A DNA stretch of 64,000 nt, taken from Brienomyrus brachyistius (Eukaryota > Chordata > Actinopteri > Osteoglossiformes > Mormyridae). Positions 1 through 9,525 of this stretch are shown one piece after another. A model generated the notes under the pieces. The model was not told the origin of the DNA and ran no database searches. It saw nothing but the letters and a program-made list of their open reading frames with translations. Every line of letters begins with the position of its first letter. Position 1 is the stretch's first letter. The stretch lies in contig NC_064537.1 of assembly GCF_023856365.1 (NCBI RefSeq), forward strand, positions 6,245,829 through 6,309,828, read 5' to 3'. The position numbers were made by a program, and so were the translations under genes.

Positions 1-680
1 ATACACAACAATGCAGTGCAGTATGGACAGTAAGAACTTGATCCATAGGACAATAGTGCAGTAGTGCAGTGTGTAAAGATGCTGATTACTATATATACAT
101 AAGGTCAGTCAACTTGACAGTATATACATATTTACAACATATGGTATATACAACATAAGCAACATATATACATCATACTCAGATTCCAGTTAGTAGGCAC
201 AGTGGATGTTTAGTGTGAACAGATTTATTGTACAAGTATTGTGTCTGACACTGTGTGCCTGCTGTAAGTGTTCAGCACAGTGACAGCCTGTGGAAAGAAG
301 CTGTCCACGTGTCTGGTTGTTTAGGCGTACAGTGCTGTGTAGCACCTGCCAGAGGGGAGGAGTGTGAACAGGTGGAGACCAGGGTGTGATTCTGTGATTC
401 TGCCCTTTTCCTGACTCTGGAAAGTCCTGAGTGGATGGCAGGTCATCACCAATGTCCTGACTGTTAGTTGACGGCCTGTTTAGTGGCAGAACCAAACCAG
501 ACTCTGATGGATGGGCAGGACACAGACTGGATCATTGCGGAGTAGAACTGGGTCAGCAGCTCCCGAAGCAGGTTGAACTTCCTCTGCTGGGCCTTTTTGA
601 CAGTGTCTGCGTTGGCTGCCCACTGTACTGTAGGTCCTGGGAGATTATGGGTCCCAGGAACCAGAAGCGCAAAGAGTTTG
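1..680. repeat. Degenerate interspersed-repeat-like sequence
   Basis: No intact gene is seen. The stretch around 200-660 has the look of a non-coding 3' part of a common fish LINE-like repeat read in reverse, with phrases about a cluster of CCTGCC/CTGTG motifs and no open frame of note. This is a weak family impression, not a match; the short frames here are not believable genes. Confidence 0.3.
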
Positions 681-689
681 ATATATTAT

Positions 690-1340
690 TAATCTGCCAA
701 AATTAGTGTTTCAATTGATTACTTTGAAAGGGAAAATCCACACCTCGTGGGCAGAGAAAAATCCACTTTTTGGCCACTAAAATAGATAAGGCTACAGGCC
801 AAGTTCTTACCGCAAAATAATTCAAAAAAAATTTCGAAAAGGAAGAATATTTTTTTTTTGCATTTTTTGGCAAAACAACAGAGCTGTCAGAACCCAAGCA
901 GAGAAGAAATGAATCACAAAATCTGATAAGAGAACAATCAGAAACGGAGAGGAGCAGCGTTTGTGGAGGCTAATGCCAATGAGAAGGATCGCAGAGAGGA
1001 GTAAGAAAAGCAAAACGCAGATGAAAAGCTTGATGTAGCTAACAGGTGATGATAAACACGTAGCAATGCAATATTTTATAAGTAATTAATAGGCTGTTAT
1101 CTTTATTAAAGATGAGTTACGAGCTCCAGCACCTCAGAGTTTATAAATTAATCACTTCCTATAGTGCACCAATAAACCACTCATGCAAAGTGGCAGCGTA
1201 AAACAGTGAAGTCCTGGTCTTGACAATTAATTGCAATTTCGACTGATGGTGTGACATTTGCTTACGATTTGTTCACAGGGAGCGAGTCCCTTACAGGAGC
1301 TTTACACTTGGACACTTGGATTCGTTAGCTGACTGTGATA
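690..1340 (+). repeat. Duplicated flank, copy 1 (partner 40420-41010)
   Basis: Long diverged stretches match 40420-41010 in the same orientation, for example AAAATCCACTTTTTGGCC, the ACCGCAA motif, and a TTAATCACTTCCTAT block near the 3' end. The partner starts just after the RSS of VH11, a group B gene. This copy may therefore mark the former downstream flank of another group B V gene beyond or near the left edge. Confidence 0.7.
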
Positions 1341-2160
1341 AGCTGTTAGGTTTGTGTTTTTAACAAGCATGAGTAATTAGGGTACAATGTCGTCAAGCTG
1401 AGTATGATTCACCAACAAATGATATTTTTCTCAGATGACTTATTGCTGGTATTTAGTTTACTCCTTAGCACAATTTAACCTAAATAAGAGACTTTTTTTG
1501 ACATATTGGAACATGAGTGTTTTAGATCTATTTTATATGATCAGGAAATGCCACTGACACTGGCTCCAATTGGTGGATGAATCAGAATGAATCTTTTAGA
1601 TGAACTGAATCAAACAAACTGTGTCCCAAAAAAAGTATCATTTTTAATAGAAATGAAGCAGACTTTCAGGTGGTTTGTACCAGCCAATTACACTCTATCT
1701 ACCATCCAGCACTTCTCAATTCAGGGTGGTGGGAAGTGTGGAGCCGTTCTGGCCAGTTAAGGCCCAAGGCCAGGAAACTGCAAGGACAAAATGGCAGTCC
1801 AAGATCAGGCAGGCACAGAATTGGCGATTTAGAGACAGCAAATCACTGAACTGCATGTCTTTGGGCTGTGAAATTAAGCCCACACTGCACAGGGAGAACA
1901 TTAGAACTCTCCACATCAGCATATGATATTTGCTAATACAATTTTCTGAAAGTATTTCAATAGTATTTGTAAAAAAATGAATTAATAATTCTTAAAAGCA
2001 GACGTAGTCTCCTTTCTCTTCATTTAACACCAACATTTCATGAAAATCTTGAGATGGACCGACATCCCGCCCAGGGTGTACCTCAACCTGAGATGGGCTC
2101 CAGGCCCCCTGAGACCCTGAGCAGGATAAGCGACTAGGAGATGAATGGATCGATTTCTTG
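1341..2160. other. Intergenic stretch, nothing recognised
   Basis: AT-rich sequence without a V exon, RSS or transposase. Around 2075-2150 there is a short piece resembling the 3' tail of the local SINE (CCTGAGACCCTGAGCAGGATAAGCG and related words), too decayed to delimit. Confidence 0.4.
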
Positions 2161-2300
2161 AAGAATGTTTCTTAATTTTGTAGGTTTTCCCCATATGGGG
2201 GCAGCAGAGCTCCTTACAGAGGCAAGTATGACCATCTGCATTTATTACCAGACTCCATCTACCCCCCAGGGAGGTAAACAAATTCACCCACCTGCCCGTC

Positions 2301-2308
2301 ATATAAAT
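2301..2308 (+). promoter_or_regulatory. TATA box of VH1
   Basis: ATATAAAT lies about 60 bp before the leader ATG. It sits inside a promoter block (CACCCACCTGCCCGTC before it, GAGGTTCCTCTAAACACAC after it) repeated almost unchanged before VH3, VH5 and VH8. A perfect octamer ATGCAAAT was not found here. Confidence 0.65.
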
Positions 2309-2366
2309 GAGGTTCCTCTAAACACACAGACTTCACCACCAAATCAGCCAAAGACTTTGTGTTACA

Positions 2367-2841
2367 ATGGAAGCTCTGAGATTCCTGATATTTGTAATGC
2401 CTTTATTTCCATGTAAGATCACTGTACTTTATAGATGATTTTTTTTACTCAAACTCCAGTTATTTTTCTATATACTGTTGCATTTTAAAAATTGCATCAA
2501 TTAAAGTTAATAATCTTGTTTTTTTACAGATGCACATTGCAATATTGAGCTCACTCAACCAGACTCAGTGACTGTAAAACCAGGAGAGTCTCTGACCATC
2601 TCCTGTAAGGTCTCTGGTTATTCACTCACTGACAGCAGCCACTGTACATGTTTCTTTCGAAAATCATCTGATAAAGCACTGCAGTGGTTTGCTAGTGTTT
2701 GTGGTAGTGGGAGCACTTATTACATGGACTCACTAAAGAATAAATTCACCATCTCCAGAGACACCTCCAGCAGCACAGTGTCCTTACAGGGGAGGAGCCT
2801 GCAGACTGAAGACACAGCTGTGTACTACTGTGCACGACAAT
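2367..2841 (+). CDS. IGHV: VH1: immunoglobulin heavy variable segment, group A, cysteine-rich CDRs
   Basis: Germline V segment. The leader exon 2367-2412 reads MEALRFLIFVMPLFP, the intron is 117 bp and the V exon is 2530-2841. The acceptor is ACAG|AT, where relatives have ACAG|GT. Framework 1 carries [12 protein letters not shown] (Cys23), CDR1 [10 protein letters not shown], framework 3 [19 protein letters not shown], and the exon ends YYCARQ. Framework 2 is odd: the invariant Trp41 is Phe, the preceding residue is Cys, and the usual RQPAGK reads RKSSDK. CDR2 contains VCGSGST with a cysteine. It thus has three non-canonical cysteines, one unpaired if the CDR1 and CDR2 ones bond. The frame is open and the RSS intact, so it can probably rearrange, but whether the product folds is uncertain. 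Closest relatives here are VH8 and VH12. Confidence 0.88.
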
Positions 2842-2880
2842 CACAGTGAGAGAATGTAATGGGAGAGTGATACAAAAACT
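2842..2880 (+). other. VH1 23-RSS
   Basis: Heptamer CACAGTG (2842-2848), 23-bp spacer, nonamer ACAAAAACT (2872-2880). Layout is that of a VH recombination signal; the heptamer matches consensus exactly. Confidence 0.93.
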
Positions 2881-3162
2881 CACTGAGAGCTAATGTGATG
2901 CAGGTCTTTTTTGACATGTTTCTGTAGTTTATAATACTTTACCTTATAATGTTTGCGCAACATCTGATATTAATACTACACATTAATTCTGATTATTTTA
3001 TATGATGGATATAAAAAGTGTGCAAACACAAATAAATACAAATACAAAATACAAAAACTTTGACTTAATGTGCAATCTTATGAAATGGGTATTATCACTG
3101 CCTGTCAAAATTTAAGAAATTAAATCATTTTATTTAAAATAAAAATGCCTGATGTTCATGCT

Positions 3163-3372
3163 TGTCAGGGATCACGGGTGCGGACGGACAGGCTGGCAGG
3201 AAGGAGGCAGGGAAGGACGAGGCAGGGAGGCAAAAGGCGGGAAAACTGGGGATTTATTAAGGGGACGACAGCTACGGGGAGAAAGGGACATAACAAGGAT
3301 ACGAACATCAATGACGGACAAACGGCAGGGCAAGACGTGGACTGATATAGAACAAAGACATGGCAAAATGAG
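3163..3372 (-). mobile_element. Truncated LTR-like fragment related to the 34.3 kb LTR
   Basis: Begins TGTCAGGGATCACGGG and shares the ordered words GGGGATTTATTA, CATCAATGACGGAC and the GACTGATATAGAAC region with the LTRs at 34252 and 21682. The strand follows the 34 kb element, in which the reverse complement gives an AATAAA signal. No target duplication was found, so it looks like a partial, old copy. Confidence 0.55.
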
Positions 3373-3394
3373 ACATCCTTTGATCCCCGTAGCT

Positions 3395-3545
3395 GAACAT
3401 CAGTCCATCCATCCATCCATCCATCCATCCATCCATCCATCCAATCTTCTTGCAGCCACTAATTCTCGTCACGTTACAGGGGGGCTTGGAGCCCAATCCA
3501 GGCAGCATAGGGCACCAGGGCAGGTTACATCCTAGACGTGATGCC
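3395..3545 (-). mobile_element. SINE/L2-type 3' tail fragment, reverse orientation
   Basis: A CATC repeat (about 3403-3443) is followed by the reversed tail sequence with GGGGCTTGGAGCCCAATCCAGG, the same tail type as other SINE copies in the window. The same fragment occurs at 28025-28200 downstream of VH8, so insertion preceded that duplication. Confidence 0.65.
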
Positions 3546-3647
3546 TAGAAGCACGTCTATGGACACCAGAGAACCCAGTGTATTGCTAGGATCTTAAGAC
3601 ACCAGGGTCTCAGCCCAGAGACCTGACCTGTCTGAGGGTCATACTGA

Positions 3648-3689
<42 letters not shown>

Positions 3690-3995
3690 GTTATCAGCAC
3701 TGCAGCACTGCAGAGGTTTTGGGAAACGCAGCCCTGGACTGGCACTGCTGTGAAGTATGAGATTCTCAGAATGAGAGTCTGGGCCTTAAAGATCTGAGCT
3801 AAACAATCATTCAGGTCTCATTTGGATTCATTTGGGGCTTCAGTCCTTAATCCCCCAGACTTGTGATGCATCTGTAATGGACATTAAGATAAGACAGCGA
3901 CAACTACTGCTCTGGGTTATATGGATTTGGTTTGGGTATAATCATGTGTCGTATGTGTCAAATATAATCTGAAAAATCACCGAATCAGTAAAAGT
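3395..3995 (+). repeat. Duplicated 3' flank of VH1 (partner 28015-28745)
   Basis: Beginning with the words GAACATC and the CATC repeat and running through GAGGTTTTGGGAAACGCAG to GTGTCGTATGTGTCAAAT, this stretch matches the 3' flank of VH8 nearly base for base. The two cysteine-type V genes therefore descend from one duplicated unit. A (CT)n run of 36 bp at 3651-3686 is absent from the partner. Confidence 0.85.
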
Positions 3996-4075
3996 ATTTA
4001 TGAAAATAAACATGTGATTTCAACTGCAAATCTTTTGAAATTATGTTGCAAAACCTGAGGTATATGAAGTTAAGA

Positions 4076-4612
4076 GTCCTTGTATAATAGTACAGATCCT
4101 GTTTTCTCATACGAGTCCCTGTATAACAGTACAGATCCTGTTTTCTCATACGAGTCCCTGTATAATAGTACAGATCCAGTTTCTCATATGAGTCCCAGGA
4201 TATTTGTACAGATCCTGTTTCTCATGAGTCCGTGTATATTAGTACAGATCCTGTTTCTCATATGAGTCCCTGTATAATAGTACAGATCCAGTTTCTCATA
4301 TGAGTCCCAGTATATTTGTGCAGATCCTGTTTCTCATGAGTCCGTGTATAATAGTACAAATCCTGTTTCTCATATGAGTCCCTTTATAACAGTACAGATC
4401 CTGTTTTCTCATACGAGTCCCTGTATAATAGTACAGATTCTGTTTTCTCATACGAGTCCCTGTATAATAGTAAAGATCCTGATTTCTCATACGCGTCCCT
4501 GTATAATAGTACAGATCCTGCTTTCTCATACTAGTCCCTGTATAATAGTACAGATCCTGTTTCTCATATGAGTCCCTGTATAATAGTACAGATCCAGTTT
4601 CTCATATGAGAT
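4076..4612 (+). repeat. Minisatellite, about 36-39 bp unit, roughly 14 copies
   Basis: Units run GAGTCCCTGTATAATAG then TACAGATCCTGTTTTCTCATAC, with variants such as TATATTAG and GTTTCTCATATGAG. The short open frames across it are by-products of the repeat. The array ends about 65 bp before the octamer of the VH2 promoter. Confidence 0.95.
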
Positions 4613-4676
4613 CCCGCACTGCCCTGACTCTGCCACTTACCTTTAATATATCTGCCCACCCAGTGAGGAGGAGTTT

Positions 4677-4707
4677 ATGCAAATCCTGACATCATCGTCA
4701 TATATTT
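4677..4707 (+). promoter_or_regulatory. VH2 promoter: octamer plus TATA
   Basis: A perfect octamer ATGCAAAT (4677-4684) lies 67 bp before the VH2 ATG, followed by a TATA-like CATATATTTATC (4699-4710). This octamer/TATA pair is the standard Ig V promoter layout (POU factor binding, known for vertebrate IgH). It is the only perfect octamer noticed at a V promoter in the window. Confidence 0.85.
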
Positions 4708-4750
4708 ATCTCTCTGCACTGAGAGCTGACTGGATCTGAATCTGTCAGTC

Positions 4751-5190
4751 ATGGCGTCTTTAACAAGGTTCCCAGTAGTTCTGATGGTTATATACTTAAC
4801 AGGTAAATATTCAGCTACAGGTTTATATTTCAATGATAGATGTCAGTAATTCTCATTTCTTGCTTTTCTCTGTTTCTTTAGGTGTTGATACACAGACTCT
4901 GACTGAGTCTGAAGCAGTAGTTAAAAAGCCGGGAGAATCACACAGACTGACATGTACAGCCTCTGGGTTCACATTCAGTAGCTACTGGATGGGCTGGGTC
5001 AGACAGGCTCCTGGGAAGGGACTGGAGTGGGTTTCATCTATCAGCAGCTCCAGTGGTAGTAGCACTTATTACTCCCAGTCCGTTCAGGGCAGATTCACCA
5101 TCTCCAGAGACAACGGCAAGAACCAGCTGTATTTACAGATGAACAGCCTGAAAGCTGAAGACACGGCTGTGTACTACTGTGCCAGAGACT
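4751..5190 (+). CDS. IGHV: VH2: immunoglobulin heavy variable segment, group B
   Basis: Leader exon 4751-4802 ([18 protein letters not shown]), 79-bp intron, V exon 4882-5190. The V exon opens with [19 protein letters not shown], then Cys23 in LTCTAS, CDR1 GFTFSSYW, framework 2 [16 protein letters not shown] with Trp41, CDR2 ISSSSGSST, framework 3 [20 protein letters not shown], and ends YYCARD before the RSS. All core residues are present and the frame is open, so it looks functional. The leader and promoter differ from the other group B genes (VH4, 7, 9, 11), which share the [17 protein letters not shown] leader; VH2 is thus a separate branch of group B. The framework resembles clan III VH genes. 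Confidence 0.95.
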
Positions 5191-5228
5191 CACAGTGATG
5201 GGGGCTGTGGGGAAGCCGTACAAATACT
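5191..5228 (+). other. VH2 RSS
   Basis: Heptamer CACAGTG (5191-5197), then 22 bp, then ACAAATACT (5220-5228). Shifting the nonamer by one to CAAATACTA gives a 23-bp spacer. The same layout recurs after every group B gene. Confidence 0.9.
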
Positions 5229-5229
5229 A

Positions 5230-7203
5230 CTTCCTCATAGAGAGTAAGGATGTTACATTATTATTTATCCTGGAGTTGAGTGTATCTGTTCATTTTTCGA
5301 CATTCAGTTGAAGTTGTAAAAAACCAACTTATTAGACATTTATAAATTCAAAAATTACAATATGTAAAATTCTTAAAACAGTGATTTTCTCCTATCGCCA
5401 CATTTACGAGCAGCAATACTTTAAAATTGTAACCTCTGCAGCCAAATGACTAGAGATGGTCATACTTTACCCGCTGTGGGGTGATGAGGATGGGCGCTGT
5501 GACTCTGTCCCAAACCATCACTTCTAATTTCAGGGTCTGTATAATGACTGTCTGAGCTTTGCTCCAGGCTCAGCCATGTTTGCTGTTGTTCTGTACAGGA
5601 TGTACAGCCGCTGTGAACCTCCCTGTAATCCGTCAGCTAGATTTTCAGTTCCTGTTTTAATTCTGAGCTGTGTCTCATGGCCCCTAGTCCACTGGAGACC
5701 CCTTTCCTGGTCTGGTTCCACACTTTTCCTTGTATCCTGTGACCATCAGCCCTCCTCACTTGAGTCCTGCCTCACAGAACTTGTTCCCCAGCCGTTTGAC
5801 CCCTCAGAAGCCCAAAGCCTGGTTGGCTGCCTGTTTCCCACAGTGTGGCTTTTGCCAAAGGACTAAGGGACTGTCTTTACTGTGCTCGACAGTGACAGTG
5901 ACAAGAGAGACTGCAGGGCTTTACAGAACCTTCAGCTCTGAGGGTCCCTCAGGATGTCGGGGGCAGTGTCCCACATAGCAGACAGGTCTGGCCCGGATCA
6001 GGCATCAACCTGGCACTGCTGGCTGAGTTCTGGCATGGCAAGTGGTACGTCAGCCAGATATGGGCCAGGTCTGGCAATTAAGACACTGTTCCCAGTTACG
6101 CGTGGTGAGTGATTCTGGCTGACAGTCGGTATTTTTCATCTGGGCCAGAATCATTCTGAGCACGGCGAGCGATTGGGACCTCCCTCCTCCCCCGGCTGGG
6201 GCGGGGGCACGGCTATCATTAGGACGTGGGGCCCTGGCTCTTCCGTGCTCTTTGGAGGCTGCGGACGTCCTGGGCCTCCTGGGTCTGTCTCCGCTGACCT
6301 CTGGCTCTTGTGGGGTGTGGTTGCAGCCTCCCACCTTTGCTATTTAGTACATTCCATGTTATAAACACACGCACACAACACACACACGCAACACACGCAC
6401 ACAGCACACGCACACTAGCCTGCATCTTGCCTACACAATGGAGCACACATGTACATATACTTGCACGCACCCATCCAAGCACACTCTAAGATTTTATATG
6501 CTTGTATAGTTGTGTTACTGTCTGCATGCTTTAATTTTGTTTACTCCTTTCTGAATCTATCCACACCTTTTTTTATTTATTTTTTCTTCTCCTTTTCCTT
6601 TTTTCCTTATTCCCCCCCCCCCAATATGTCCCTCCTCTACAGCCAGCTCACCCACTGCAATGTTTTTATATGTGTGAAAAATGGAATAAATAAAATTTAA
6701 ATAAAAAGAAATCGATCAACATGAGGGGTCTATACAGAGCTTATAGAGCCCCTCATGGTAAAGCAAACATGTTTGGCACAGCAGTGCATTCAGACCATGA
6801 TTCTGCTAAAGCTGCCAGACAGGACAAAAAAAAAAGTTCCATTTAACCTTTTTAGTCAGAGATTTCAGCTTAAGATTCTGTCGGGACGGTATGTTGGAAA
6901 TTATCGTTCATTTTAAAAAGCCGGTTCAAAAAAGTCACACACCTTGACGTAACATAAATACAGGGCTCAAGTTTAATCAGATGTTTAACGTTAGATTACA
7001 TCTGCAGAGCTCTCAAGTCTCACGTATTGTCTGTGGGACACACGCATTTAGCACAACACTCTCCTACGCCGAACGACATTTCTCTCTCTGAGAAGTGATA
7101 AAGCTCGCACCACAGAAACTAACAGCTAATCCAAACCTGCACCCTCTATTTTTTCTGTTCATGGAGGACATGACAGTTCTGTCCATATTTATATGCGTCT
7201 AAT
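5230..7203. other. Intergenic stretch, no gene recognised
   Basis: No V exon, RSS or transposase seen. Contains a CA/CGCA-rich microsatellite at about 6363-6420 and pyrimidine-rich sequence at 6565-6625. The several open frames of 60-96 codons have no recognisable family signature and lie in both strands, so they are treated as chance. Confidence 0.5.
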
Positions 7204-7208
7204 GTCTA

Positions 7209-7482
7209 TGTCACGCCCTCTCAGGCGGAACCCGCCGCCCACTCGTCAACAGCTCCGCCCGAGTAGGCAGGGTTCCCCAGGTGTTCCGTATAATCTCACT
7301 AATGAGGACTCCCAGATAAGCAAGGAGCACAGTCAGCTCCTTGCGAAGTATTGTGCCATTACTCGACTCACGACCATCCTTTACGGATTTCCCTTTTATT
7401 GTATTGCTTTCTGCGATCACAATAAACTTTCCGGCTGCGCGCATTTCTGGATCCTCGCCTGGTTACTCTGCCTCCGGTCACA
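7209..7482 (+). mobile_element. Solo LTR, 274 bp, with 5-bp target duplication GTCTA
   Basis: Starts TGTCACGCCC and ends CCGGTCACA, giving TG..CA ends with a TGTCAC/GTCACA inverted terminus. The 5 bases GTCTA precede (7204-7208) and follow (7483-7487) exactly. An AATAAA signal lies near 7422. No internal region or second LTR is found, so this is a solo LTR. A 5-bp duplication fits gypsy-type or retroviral-type integration. Confidence 0.88.
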
Positions 7483-7499
7483 GTCTAATTGATCAATCG

Positions 7500-8279
7500 A
7501 TAGATTTATCAGTTATGCATGACCGTAAGTTGGTCAAGTTGTGTGTCATATTGAAGTCACAGCAAAGAAAATCAGGGATGAAATTCGTATGGAAAAATCA
7601 GGGGCATACAGTCTATCCTGTGCAGTGTTGGATATCACAGCCTTCTGGACAGTTACACTTCAAATGAGTGTTTATTTTTTTTTGTCAGGCCAAAACAGAG
7701 ATTACAGACCAGATTGCATACCTACATGCATACAATTACTTTGACTTGTTATTGTGAATAAAATGGTGAAATGAATAACCCTGTTTAAATATTGTTTACT
7801 TGTTTATGATATTCTGTCATGGATATAATGATTCATATTTCCTTATTTGTGTACTACTGTATGTGTATTGGAATTCTTTTATCCTAAAAACGCCAGGTGC
7901 TGTCTTGATCTTGAAGGTATGATTTATTTTCTATGCTTTAGAACCAGGTGGTTTTGTGTTGTGTGTTTTAGAACCACTTCTGGGCCATCATTCTTTGCAG
8001 TATCTGGGCCAGAGGAAAATGAATAGTGTGGCCCAAAATAATTTAGCTATCTGGGCTGTGGCTCAGTGGGTTACGACCATGATCAGATGGTCGCTGGTAT
8101 AAATCCTGCGACAGTGAGCTCTAGCTGCAGGATGCTGGTGGGCTGCGTGGCTGTGGGCTGCAACCTGCAGGGAGTCGGTGGTCTTCTTCCACTTGATCCC
8201 CCCTTTCTCTGGTCAGGGGAGCTCATCGGAAAAGCCACTTAGCGTTTAGATCCTGTTTACTAAAGAATGAAACAATGGT
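7500..8279. other. Intergenic stretch with a possible tRNA-like SINE piece
   Basis: Around 8055-8110 the words GTGGCTCAGTGGGTTA and GGTATAAATCC resemble the A and B boxes of a tRNA-derived SINE. The rest shows no gene. Confidence 0.4.
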
Positions 8280-8284
8280 CATAT

Positions 8285-8975
8285 TAAATTTGAAATTTAC
8301 AGTATGGATGGGGCGGGGGGGATGGGCCACTGTGCCCATGATCTGAAGGTTGCCAGTGAGAGCCCCCGCCTCAGCAGAATAATCACATGTCTTTGGCAAG
8401 GCCTTTAACCACCCAAAATGCTTCAGGGCACCTGAAAAATGGCCCAACCCTGCATCCAACCCCCCAGGCTTTGCTCTCAGCTGCAGATGTTTGTATGTCG
8501 CAAAGGAAAGTGTGGTGGGAGACGTGAGAAGAAGCGCTCCAGTGTACCTGCACTCACACCTCTGCTAATGGCGGATTAAGGCTCAGTTCATTTCAAATCA
8601 ATAAACCTTTTAAAAATGTGAAAAACTAAAAAATAGAAGACATAGGAAGCCAAGTGAACATGAACACAGAATCCTTACTCAAAACTGCATATTTACATTT
8701 ATCTAACTGTAAACTCATGGTCTCATGCAGTTCTGTTTCCCTTCTCCAAATTTAAAAGCAGATTTTTTTGCATTTATCCTTTACTTGTGAAATTCCTCCC
8801 AGTGTATGATCATCAGAGCAGCTTATGAAGGGAAGTATGACCATCTGTGTTTAATAAGCTAAGAGGCTCCTTCAACCCCCCAGGGAGGTAAACAAATTCA
8901 CCCACCTGCCCGTCATATAAATGAGGTTCCTCTAAACACACAGACTTCACCATCAAATCAGCCAAAGACTTTGTG
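8285..8975 (+). repeat. Duplicated 5' flank of group A genes (partners 26630-27310, 16560-16980 with 20540-20790)
   Basis: The block starts with GTATGGATGGGGCGGGG and includes GCAAGGCCTTTAACCACCC, GGAGACGTGAGAAGAAGCG and the V promoter. It is repeated before VH3, VH5 and VH8. Before VH5 the block is split by the 3.6 kb of minisatellites at 17-20 kb. Confidence 0.85.
8915..8922 (+). promoter_or_regulatory. TATA box of VH3 pseudogene
   Basis: ATATAAAT, same promoter block as VH1, VH5 and VH8, about 60 bp before the leader ATG. Confidence 0.6.
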
Positions 8976-9525
8976 TTACAATGGAAGCTCTGAGAGTCCT
9001 GATAATAAATAAATGCCTTTATTTTCATGTAAGATAACGACCTTCTGGATGATTTTTATAGTTTTCATCATACCTTTGTACCTTTGTTTTTACTTTGTTT
9101 TTACTTTATACAATTATATACTCTAATCACAGCATGTTTTTGCATTTAAAATTACTTTTAATTAAACATGTTAATTCTCTACAGGTGCACAGTGTAATAT
9201 TGAATTCACTCAGCCAGTTTCTATGACTGTTAAACCAGGTGAGTCTCTGACCATCTCCTGTAAGGCAGTGATTCCCAACCGGGGGTACGCGTACCCCTAG
9301 TGGTACGCGAGCACATTACAGGGGGTACGTGGAAAAAATTTTTATATTTAATTTCCCTGATGATGGGTAAATATTATCAGCCATTCCATTAGCTGTGCCC
9401 TGGTATAGAAAGAAAATCTATCTGGGATGTGTTGCTTAATGAATAACAAACCCAGCTTTTATCAATGAAAAGAGCAAAAAAAGACATAAACAACAACTAC
9501 ATGACGGAAAGACTAGAGCAGGGCT

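Noticed and set aside
8055..8110. tRNA gene
   Set aside because: A/B-box-like words only, no cloverleaf could be drawn; more likely a tRNA-derived SINE.
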